Of a stretch of DNA of 15,133 nucleotides, positions 1-7,400 are shown piece by piece; within the stretch, counting starts at the first letter, position 1; each line of letters opens with the position of its first letter. The notes under the pieces were generated by a model that was not told the origin of the DNA, ran no database searches, and was given only the letters and a program-made list of their open reading frames with translations. The stretch is taken from the NCBI GenBank assembly GCA_934645125.1, contig CAKUDT010000009.1, forward strand, positions 1-15,133, given 5' to 3'. The translations under genes and the position numbers were made by a program. This stretch comes from an uncultured Eggerthellaceae bacterium. GTDB lineage: Bacteria > Actinomycetota > Coriobacteriia > Coriobacteriales > Eggerthellaceae.

Positions 1-1
1 G

Positions 2-469
2 GCCGCCGGTCAGTCGCTGGCGAACATGCCAGTGAACACGTGGGGCGTCAACGCGCTGAAAAACGACATGATTGCTCACGGAAATGCCATTGCGAACACG
101 GGCCGTCAAGTGGCGGGCGGCTTGTGCACGGCGCTGATCATTACGGTCATGACAAGCGTTACAGCATCTGCCGGCGTGGATGCGAGCATTCAAGTTGCTA
201 CTGCGGTGGGCGCAGGCGTTGCCTACAAGGTGTGCGCGGCAATTGGCCTGGTGTCCCTGGTCTATGCCGTGTTCACCGTGCGGTCTTCCAAGAAGGCGGA
301 AGCAAAGGAAGCGGAAGTTTCCCCTTGCGAACGCGACAAGAAGACGCTGGTTCAGGGTTCCCCGATGGTGGACGCCGAGGCGATGCATGCCCCGGTCCTG
401 TCGAAAGCTGCGAAGGTCGCGCAGAGCGCTCAGTTTCCAGAACCCGCCTTGCAGGCAGCGGAATCGTAG
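2..469 (+). CDS. MFS drug:H+ antiporter, DHA2 (EmrB/QacA-like), C-terminal part
   Basis: The open frame enters from the left edge, so the true start lies outside the window and only about 155 residues are visible. The stretch HGNAIANTGRQVAGGLCTAL followed by IITVMTS matches the well-known late segment of 14-TM DHA2 transporters (small residue-HG-A-NT-RQV-GG-GTA). A last hydrophobic helix (VAYKVCAAIGLVSLVYAVF) is followed by a charged cytoplasmic tail of about 60 residues rich in Lys/Glu/Ala that is longer than usual. Family knowledge: these proteins export hydrophobic drugs or dyes with proton antiport at the cytoplasmic membrane. The substrate cannot be read from the fragment. The gene converges on the MATE exporter at 659-2053. 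Assignment to MFS is fairly sure, subfamily less so. Confidence 0.75.
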   Translation, partial: AAGQSLANMPVNTWGVNALKNDMIAHGNAIANTGRQVAGGLCTALIITVMTSVTASAGVDASIQVATAVGAGVAYKVCAAIGLVSLVYAVFTVRSSKKAEAKEAEVSPCERDKKTLVQGSPMVDAEAMHAPVLSKAAKVAQSAQFPEPALQAAES

Positions 470-593
470 CCTTTTGCAACGCTGATGGCGCGACTGGTAT
501 TGGTGTATCCAACAACGGCGCGGCATGTAACAGCGAGCTCGATAACGGTGTGTCTGGCTGCGACGTGCCGCTCGTGGGATATCGTCCGCGCTG

Positions 594-646
594 CCCGCGC
601 GTCGTTCGCGGGTCCCTGGCGCAAGCCTGCAGCTCAAGCTTGCGCC
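594..646. terminator. Tandem hairpins between convergent exporter genes
   Basis: Two consecutive inverted repeats lie in the 189-bp gap between the convergent MFS and MATE genes. The first is CCCGCG/CGCGGG (594-599 with 607-612, 7-nt loop). The second is a perfect 9-bp stem GGCGCAAGC/GCTTGCGCC (618-626 with 638-646, 11-nt loop). Their position suits transcription termination for both genes. Neither strand has a proper U-tract after the stem, so intrinsic termination is not certain. Confidence 0.4.
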
Positions 647-658
647 CCTTCCCGAAAA

Positions 659-2053
659 TCAGCTTGCTGCAGGTCGGGCAACAGGACTCATCTGCCGAGC
701 CGCTTGAGCTGCCCGCGCAGGTCGGAAATAAAAGAGCGCGCAGGCAATAAGCAAGGCGGTTGCGCCCAGGCTTACGGGGTAGGTGGTCATAATGGTAACG
801 AAGGTGGGGCTTGCAGGGAAAATGAATGCGACCCAAAAAGCCCTGATGCCGCATACGCCTACCACCGTGAGCATCGAAGGTGGCAGCGAAATTCCAAACC
901 CACGCAAGTATCCGGACATGTTCTCATACGCCATGCTAAACACATATGCAGGGAAAATCATGCATATGCGCACGTAGGCAATGCTTATGACGTTCGGGTC
1001 GTCGCTGAAAAACGAAAGCGCGGCTTGTCCTTGCCAAACCATGAGCGCAATTATCGCCAAAGCAACTACGCCATCTTCAATAAGACACACTCTAAGCGTG
1101 TCTTTGCATCGTTTCAGATTCCCCGCACCGCGATTTTGGCCCACGAATGTGGTACATGCTTGGCTAAACGAATTGAGCAGGCTGTAGCACACGAACTCCA
1201 AGGTGAGCGCAGCGGAAGAAGCCGCCACGACTTCCGCGCCAAGGCTGTCAATACAAGCCTGGATAAGGATGTTTGACACCGCGAATACTCCGCCCTGGAT
1301 GGCCGCAGGAAGTCCGATTCGCACAATGGTTCCTGCCGCTGCGCGATTGATGCGCAAGCGTGCGGGGATGATGCGAATGACCTCTTCGGTCGAGAGCAGG
1401 CGAACAAAGAGAAACGCTGCGCTTGCTATGTAGCATAGCGCCATGGACAGCGCTACGCCGCCGGCACCCCAGCCAAGGCCTACTACGAATATTGCGTTGA
1501 GCAGCATGTTCAGGACCGCCGACAGTGCCAACGCGATAAGCGGCATGCGCGTGATTCCTATGCTGCGAAATATTGCCGCCTCGAAATCGTACAGCAGGAT
1601 GGCGGGTGCGCCCAGCAGGTACACACGCAGAAACAGCAATGCTTCGTCAAATGCTTCCGCTGGTACGTCCAAGCATTGCAGCAAAGGGCGGGAAGCAAAC
1701 TCCATTCCCAGCACCACTGCTACGCCGATAAGCGAAAGCGCCACCGCGGTATGCGTGCAGCGGCTGGCTTGTTTTTCGTCTCTCGATCCAACGGCGTATG
1801 CAATAGCGACGTTCGCACCAAGCGAAAGACCAATGAACAGCTGGATAACCAGGTTTGTCAGCGGAAGGTTTGCGCCAACCGCCGCCATGCCAATGGTGCC
1901 TCCCTCAGGGGAAAAGTGGGCAATCATTAGGGTGCCAATAAGATTAGAGAGCTGTTCAAGGATGCTTGTGGCGGCAACGGGCAGCGCAAACAGAGGCACA
2001 CTTTTCCAAAGCGATCCCTGTAGAATATCAAGTTGATTTCGGTTCTTTGTCAT
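659..2053 (-). CDS. MATE family efflux transporter
   Basis: A 464-residue polytopic membrane protein with about 12 hydrophobic helices, the usual MATE length. The N-terminus (GSLWKSVPLFALPVAATSIL) followed by NLIGTLMIAHF resembles the TM1-TM2 region of DinF/NorM-like MATE proteins. The second half begins near IVRIGLPAAIQGGVFAVSNI, echoing the first as expected for the internal repeat, and carries the FVGQNRGAGN loop typical of the family. Family knowledge: these proteins export cationic or amphipathic compounds with H+ or Na+ antiport. ATG at 2053 was chosen because homologous sequence starts there and GGAAGAAG lies 12 nt upstream. A GTG at 2092 would add 13 residues. The gene is downstream of and co-directional with the aldo/keto reductase, with a structured 224-bp gap. 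The substrate is not predictable. Confidence 0.9.
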   Translation of the reverse strand: MTKNRNQLDILQGSLWKSVPLFALPVAATSILEQLSNLIGTLMIAHFSPEGGTIGMAAVGANLPLTNLVIQLFIGLSLGANVAIAYAVGSRDEKQASRCTHTAVALSLIGVAVVLGMEFASRPLLQCLDVPAEAFDEALLFLRVYLLGAPAILLYDFEAAIFRSIGITRMPLIALALSAVLNMLLNAIFVVGLGWGAGGVALSMALCYIASAAFLFVRLLSTEEVIRIIPARLRINRAAAGTIVRIGLPAAIQGGVFAVSNILIQACIDSLGAEVVAASSAALTLEFVCYSLLNSFSQACTTFVGQNRGAGNLKRCKDTLRVCLIEDGVVALAIIALMVWQGQAALSFFSDDPNVISIAYVRICMIFPAYVFSMAYENMSGYLRGFGISLPPSMLTVVGVCGIRAFWVAFIFPASPTFVTIMTTYPVSLGATALLIACALFYFRPARAAQAARQMSPVARPAAS

Positions 2054-2117
2054 TGAGGTGTGCAACTTCTTCCAAACTGTTTTTGGCGGCACATTGCAAA
2101 TTCACTACGCCGCTTGT

Positions 2118-2185
2118 GCCCCGCAGATGCTCTCTAGTGTTTTTTGGAGGTTTCTGCAGGGTGCACTCTAGTACTTCTGCGGGGC
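2118..2185. repeat. Long-loop inverted repeat in the MATE upstream region
   Basis: A perfect 10-bp inverted repeat GCCCCGCAGA/TCTGCGGGGC (2118-2127 with 2176-2185) encloses 48 nt that include CTGCAG and two CTCTAGT copies. It sits 65 nt upstream of the MATE start and would form a stem in the MATE leader if transcription starts upstream. It could be a leader element or a protein site. No known riboswitch class is recognised. Confidence 0.4.
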
Positions 2186-2204
2186 GTATTGCTCGCATTT
2201 ACGC

Positions 2205-2253
2205 GAGCGCTCCGATATTTCCATGAAACGTCGATGCTGTTATCGAAGCGCTC
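2205..2253 (-). terminator. Hairpin downstream of the aldo/keto reductase
   Basis: Arms 2205-2217 and 2241-2253 pair over 13 bp with a 23-nt loop. On the minus strand the single mismatch becomes a U-G wobble, so the stem is better as RNA from that strand, the coding strand of the reductase that ends at 2278. No U-tract follows on the minus strand; on the plus strand CGTTTTC follows. It may mark the end of the reductase transcript or separate it from the MATE gene. Confidence 0.35.
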
Positions 2254-2277
2254 CGTTTTCATCTTGCGCAGCCGTTC

Positions 2278-3126
2278 TTATTTTTGACCTTCAACATCGG
2301 GATGCCAGGTAGCGTAGAAGGCGATTTTGTCGGGCGTGCGCTCGTAGAAAGGCTTGTTGCGGTCGAGCGTTGCTATTGCTTCCATGTCCTTGTCACTCAG
2401 CGTGAAATCGAAGATATTGATGTTGTCGGCAATGTGAGCGGGCGTCTTCGATCCAGGAATCACAATGTTTCCTTGCTGAACATGCCAACGCATAATGATT
2501 TGAGCTGCGGTTTTGCTATATTTCTTGGCAAGCGAAGTAATAACGGGTTCATCAAGAATCGCCTTGTTATCGCGTCCTCCCAGCGGGTACCATGCCTGCA
2601 GGGCAATATTGTGCTTTGCCAAAAGCTCCTTGAGTTGCGTTTGTGGGAAGTAGGGATGACATTCGACCTGAATCAAAGCTGGCGTGACCTCGCAGTTCGC
2701 AAGGAGGTTTTCGATTTCGGATTGATCGAAGTTCGAAATGCCAATGGAACGCAGCTTGCCTGCTTTGTAAGCGGCTTCAAGCTTTTGATAGCCAGCAAGA
2801 TAATTACCGGCGGGCTGATGCAGAATCATAAGGTCGATGTAGTCAGTACCCAGGCGCTCAAGCGTTTCATCTACCGCGGCGTCCGACTCGTAGAAGCAAG
2901 GCCAAAGCTTCGTTTCCAGGAAGATTTCTTCACGTGCACGACCTGAATCACGCATGCCACGCCCCACGGCGCGCTCGTTGACGTATGCGTTTGCGGTGTC
3001 GATGAGCTCGTAGCCGTTTTTCAGAGCGTAGGTAACGGCAGCTTGGGCATCGTCGGGTGCAAGCAGGTAGGTTCCCAGGCCAGCTTGCGGAATTTTCACA
3101 CCATTGTTGAATGTGATGTGCTTCAT
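2278..3126 (-). CDS. Aldo/keto reductase
   Basis: A 282-residue protein of full family length, a soluble NADPH-dependent (alpha/beta)8-barrel carbonyl reductase of the 2,5-diketo-D-gluconate reductase-like group. The catalytic tetrad is visible: D43 and Y48 (ELIDTANAYVNE), K73 (LETKLWP) and H103 (LMILHQP). The signatures GISNF and the late IVIPGSKTPAHIADN segment (cofactor phosphate binding) are also present. ATG at 3126 was chosen because AGAAAGGA lies just upstream and the barrel sequence starts at MKHITFNNG; an upstream alternative adds 14 unrelated residues. It is divergent from the LysR regulator at 3253, which is probably its regulator. The physiological substrate cannot be told from sequence. 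Confidence 0.93.
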   Translation of the reverse strand: MKHITFNNGVKIPQAGLGTYLLAPDDAQAAVTYALKNGYELIDTANAYVNERAVGRGMRDSGRAREEIFLETKLWPCFYESDAAVDETLERLGTDYIDLMILHQPAGNYLAGYQKLEAAYKAGKLRSIGISNFDQSEIENLLANCEVTPALIQVECHPYFPQTQLKELLAKHNIALQAWYPLGGRDNKAILDEPVITSLAKKYSKTAAQIIMRWHVQQGNIVIPGSKTPAHIADNINIFDFTLSDKDMEAIATLDRNKPFYERTPDKIAFYATWHPDVEGQK

Positions 3127-3150
3127 GATATATCCTTTCTGTTCATGTAA

Positions 3151-3179
3151 AGTGTATACTTCGAACAAATCAAACTATA
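3151..3179 (-). promoter_or_regulatory. Predicted reductase promoter with weak -35
   Basis: On the minus strand a -10-like TACACT (plus 3151-3156) is preceded, after 17 bp, by TATAGT (plus 3174-3179), a poor -35. Transcription would start near 3144. This places the LysR dyad centre (3204) at about -60, the usual site for an activating LysR protein, and the weak -35 fits activator dependence. Prediction only. Confidence 0.35.
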
Positions 3180-3195
3180 TGCGTGATAAGCTGGT

Positions 3196-3212
3196 AGTTA
3201 GCACAGATAACT
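3196..3212. promoter_or_regulatory. LysR-type operator (T-N11-A dyad)
   Basis: A perfect interrupted dyad AGTTA-N7-TAACT lies between the divergent reductase and LysR genes. It contains the LysR-box pattern T-N11-A (T3198 to A3210) with matching TTA/TAA arms. It is 40 bp upstream of the LysR start and overlaps the likely LysR promoter (-10-like TAATCT at 3215-3220). This fits the family habit of repressing its own gene while activating the divergent one. Confidence 0.6.
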
Positions 3213-3252
3213 CGTAATCTGCTTTGCAATAATTGAAAGGCGTGTGGTTGCA

Positions 3253-4101
3253 ATGAACATTACGGAGCTCAAACAGCTGGTGGCCGTGGGCGAACTAGGC
3301 TCGTTTTCGGAAGTTGCCCGCAGGTTCTACGTTTCCACGCCCACTATTACGCGTGCCATGAAGCGCGCCGAAAAATGCTACGGCGTTGAGCTGTTCATTC
3401 ACGGCAAAAATAAGGTAGAGCTTACCGAAGCGGGGCACTTGGCGGTTGCGGGCGCGCAGCGAATCTTGCGCGAATTTGAGGCGTCGGTTGCCGAGGTACG
3501 TGCCTATGATCGCAGTTTGCGAACGATCGATGTTGTTTCTTGCGCGCCGGCGCCGCTTTGGGTGTTGGGACCGCGCGTTTCCCAGCAATATCCTGGTATG
3601 GCGCTTGCTATGCGCGTTGAAAATCTTGATAGAACGCGCCAGGCGTTGATGGAGGGCGGATGCGACGTGGCGGTTTTGCCGTATCGTCCGAATGGGGAAG
3701 AGGTGATTTGCGCACATCTTATGGATGAGCATCTGTTTTTGTGCGTTCCGCGCAATCATGCCTTGGCCGAACGCGCGCAAGTAACGCTTGATGATATGAA
3801 TGGATTCAATTTCTTGCTTGGTTCTGACCTGGGGTTTTGGAATGACATTGTGCGCAAGGGACTTCCTGCATCACGGTTTTTAGTGCAAGACGATGAATTC
3901 GCGCTTTCCGAACTTATACGCACATCCACGCTGCCGTGCTTTGCGACCGATGTGAGCATTAATCGGCGTTATCGCGATCTGGGTGACAATCGCGTTAGCA
4001 TTCCCATAACGGATCCCGAGGTCAACGTATCATTTTGGCTTGCTGCACGAAAAGAGGCAGCCGATAAAATCAGCCGCCTTTTTGGAGGACGTTCTCGATA
4101 G
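3253..4101 (+). CDS. LysR family transcriptional regulator
   Basis: A 282-residue protein. Residues 1-60 form the winged helix-turn-helix typical of the family (MNITELKQLVAVGELGSFSE, then VARRFYVSTPTITRAMKRAE and LTEAG). A linker helix leads to a periplasmic-binding-like effector domain from about residue 90. ATG at 3253 was preferred because it gives the canonical N-terminus and GAAAGG lies 12 nt upstream. GTG at 3244 would sit only 3 nt from that ribosome site. It is divergent from the aldo/keto reductase, with a dyad of LysR-box form between them, so control of the reductase plus autoregulation is likely. The effector is unknown. Confidence 0.92.
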   Translation: MNITELKQLVAVGELGSFSEVARRFYVSTPTITRAMKRAEKCYGVELFIHGKNKVELTEAGHLAVAGAQRILREFEASVAEVRAYDRSLRTIDVVSCAPAPLWVLGPRVSQQYPGMALAMRVENLDRTRQALMEGGCDVAVLPYRPNGEEVICAHLMDEHLFLCVPRNHALAERAQVTLDDMNGFNFLLGSDLGFWNDIVRKGLPASRFLVQDDEFALSELIRTSTLPCFATDVSINRRYRDLGDNRVSIPITDPEVNVSFWLAARKEAADKISRLFGGRSR

Positions 4102-4249
4102 GTTTTTTGCTCAGGCGGGCGAGGCGGGGTTGCTGGCGAAGGCGTTGCGAAGGCAGCTGCGGTGAAGTGAGCGGTGCTGGCTGCGGCGCCGAAGATGCTG
4201 CCTCAAGAGGTCGCGAAGCCGGCAAGAACGAAGAGCGGCAGTAAATTAC

Positions 4250-4283
4250 CAGGTAGGGTCGTTTCGCGATGGTCGCCTACCTG
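4250..4283. repeat. 8-bp inverted repeat upstream of the surface-protein gene
   Basis: CAGGTAGG/CCTACCTG (4250-4257 with 4276-4283) flanks an 18-nt loop, with CTCTTTT about 8 nt downstream. It could end the LysR transcript or be an operator for the surface-protein gene. The rest of the 300-bp gap (4102-4249) is purine-rich, GC-rich sequence in which no gene or other signal was seen. Confidence 0.4.
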
Positions 4284-4348
4284 ATAGAACCTCTTTTAAT
4301 CCGTCTGCTAATTAGCGGAAATGCAAGAGAGGAACAGGCGGCGCTGTG

Positions 4349-4357
4349 TGCTAAAAT
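4349..4357 (+). promoter_or_regulatory. Extended -10 promoter of the surface-protein gene
   Basis: TGCTAAAAT at 4349-4357 fits an extended -10 (TG-n-TAnnnT); no good -35 is seen at 17 bp. A start near 4364 would give a leader of about 38 nt containing a small CAGTT-TTT-AACTG hairpin (4363-4375). AAGGGA at 4391-4396 is the ribosome site, 5 nt before the ATG at 4402. Confidence 0.45.
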
Positions 4358-4401
4358 GAACGCAGTTTTTAACTGAATACAGAGCGCACGAAGGGACTCC
4401 T

Positions 4402-7400
4402 ATGGCAACCATTACTGCATCTGCTCAGCATCGCCCGTCCTTGAGAGACCATGCTCCTGCCGTATTGTTCGCGCGCGGCGCAGTGCTCCTTGCGCTCTTT
4501 CTGATGTGCCTACTTGCTTCTTTCGCAACGCCTTCGCAAGCTTATGCGGAGGACGTCACTACGATTGATATTAGCGGTAAGGGTGCGAATACTACCATTC
4601 AAATCACCGAACCGGGTGCTTATCGCCTAACGGGCAGCAGCTCGAAAGTTTGGGTTGACGTGAAAGTCGGCAACGTTGATCTGTACCTTGCCGATGGCCT
4701 GAACATGACTCCGGGGATTTCTGCCAACACGGGTGCCAGTTGTCCCTCCATCAAAATCGAAGAAGCTGGTGGCACGGTCAACATCATCAGCGAAGCGGGT
4801 GCCAATGCGTACCTTAGCAGCTACTTAAGCGCCCCCGCCATCCAAAAAGAAGGCAACAAAACGAAGCTTGTCTTCAAAACCGCCAACCCTTCAAACCCCG
4901 GCACCATTACCGCAAAGGCCCCCGACCCAAGCTGTTCAGCGGGTATTGGCAGCTGCCTTTACGTCATTGACACGTCAAAAGCCTCCACGGGCAACATGGT
5001 GTTCGAAAGTGGAAAAGTAATCGCCTACGGCGGCACGAACGCTGCGGGCATTGGCGGCGGATCTGGCAAGGATCATACAACCGGCATCACCATCAAAGGA
5101 ACTGCCGAGGTTGAAGCACATGGCGGCGGCGGCGGCGCGGGTATCGGGTCGGGCTTCCACGGGGCGTTCAACAGCATCCGCATACAGGGCGGAACCGTGC
5201 GCGCGTATGGCGGCACCGGCAATTACAGCGGTGCCGGCATTGGCTCCGGATACGATGAGCTTTCCCTGACCCACGGCACCATCACCATTACCGACGGAGA
5301 CGTTTATGCCGAAGGCGGGCGTGCGGGCGCGGGCATTGGCGGGTCGTATCGCGCAATTGTGGATGGTGTTGTGATTTCGGGCGGAACGATCAAGGCCGTC
5401 GGAGGCAAATACGGATGCGGCATTGGTAGCGGAGGTGGCTCGACCGACAAGCATTATTGCAAGTCCATCAAAATCTCGGGCGGGGATATCACCGCTTTTG
5501 GCGGAGACACGAATAACCCTGCGGCTATCGGCAATTCCGGCAATTCACCAGGGCGCCAGAACATCACCATCTCGGGCGGCATCGTCCGCGCATATGCGCA
5601 AACAGATCACGCCCACGCCATTGGCGGCGGCGGCACGAACGGCCCCGGCTCGCAGGCTTATGTAACGGTTGACATCATCGGCGGGACCGTCATCGCCAAG
5701 GGTGGCAGCAAGGCAAGCGCATTCGGCTGCAACGGCAACGGCTATGGCACTAAAAAAGACAAGTACTTCAAGGCGACCATCACCGGCGGCTCGATTCTTG
5801 TTGCACCCGACGGCTCCGTAAGCAACTTGGGCACGTTCCAGGTGACTCCCACTAATGCGGCCGGAAACAAGCTTTCGCCCGCTACGGCTGTTATGGGCGA
5901 ACTGATGAACGTACGTCTTGATTTGAGCGGCGCATCGGCTGTTGTTGATGGTCTGACCAGCGGGTATGGAATGAATGGCGTTGTAGCGGTGAGCCTTGAC
6001 AGCGAGTTCAGCGCGGGCAATCAGGAAGTGCTGTTCTGCCCTTGGCTGCCTAGTGGTACAACGCTTCATCGCGTTACGGCGCGCGTGAACGGCGTTGACG
6101 TTCCTTATACGGGTTCCGTTGCGCCTGGCGAAAGAAAGATGTTCTTCCCCTCTACGAAGCTGAAGCTTGATGCAAATGGCGAAGGAACGAACGGCCAGGC
6201 AATCGCCCTGTATGGACAGGGCCTTGAGAGTTTCGAAAACGCGGTGACTCCTGGCCGTGTGCTGGAGTTTTACACCGCTGAGACAAGGCGAACCAGCGCT
6301 GTTGTGCTGCAGCCAAATGGCAAGCTTGCTTCCAATGTGGTTGTCCACGGCGTTCAGCTCACCGACGAAAACGGCAACTGGGTGTACGCGGGCGGTGCCG
6401 ACAGAACAGGCGCGGGAAGCTTCTATACGCTGTACGCGCAAACGCGGCCCATTTCGTTCACTATTCACTACGATGCGAACGTTCCTGCGAGCACAAGCGC
6501 CACTCCTACTGGCAGCGTTCCCGCCGATGTGCCTGCTGAAGCGGGGAATCTCACCGAAATTGGTGCAGGGTGCACGCTTGCTCTTCCCGGCTTCCAAATT
6601 TCCAGCTGGAACACCGAAGCAGACGGATCGGGTACGAGCTACGAGCACCTGGATTGGGCGCCGATTTCCGCTGACACCGATGGTGCCACGGTAACGCTTT
6701 ATGCTCAATGGGAGCCTCGGCCGTATACGGTTCACTTCGACGGCGCGGGAGCCGATAGCGGGTCTATGGATGACCTGCAACTTGAAATTGGCGCAACCGC
6801 TCAGCTGCCTGCCAATACGTTTGCGAAGGATGGCTACGCGTTCGTGGGATGGGCGCCGCAAGCATCGGTTGGCGGCGTTATTGCTGATCAGGCGTGGGTA
6901 ACGAACCTTTGCGCTAAGAACGACGATGGCAGCATTGCCTTGGATTCGGAAGGCTCGCCGATTGGCTTGACGCTGCGTGCATTATGGGCTAAAGCCGCAG
7001 ATGCAGAGCACGATGCAACAATTGCGGTCACGCTTGACGGGCAAGCAATGAGTGGCATGGTCGACCGATTGACGCTGGTCTCCGAAGGTACTTCTTTTGC
7101 GCCGTTTGAGCAGAGGGCAACCACGGAAAGAAAACCTTATTACGCGCTGAAAGTCACGGGGCTTATGCCTGCGGGAACGTACGATTTATTCTTTGACGGG
7201 AAAGACACGGGCAAGGATGTTTCTCTGGGCGATGGAGCGGAAGTTGTCCTGCTCAACTTCTATACGCTGGAAACCGCTTTCGACGGCAACCTTGGCGGCG
7301 TTGACGTAGTGCCCGCTTGGCCTGCAATGATTGATGCACAGCAGGCTTATCTGGAAGGAACCGAAGTGTCGCTTCAGGTGCGTGAGCGTCTGTCGGCCTA

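Noticed and set aside
485..1276. 263-codon plus-strand open frame
   Set aside because: It overlaps the MATE gene on the opposite strand and shows no hydrophobic or conserved pattern.
4999..5826. Regular Gly-rich repeats considered as a CRISPR or tandem DNA repeat
   Set aside because: The periodicity is at protein level, units vary in length and diverge in DNA, and an intact reading frame runs through them.
5545..6861. 438-codon minus-strand open frame
   Set aside because: It lies fully inside the surface-protein gene, opposite strand, with Arg/Ala/His-rich composition and no recognisable motif: a shadow of a GC-rich gene.
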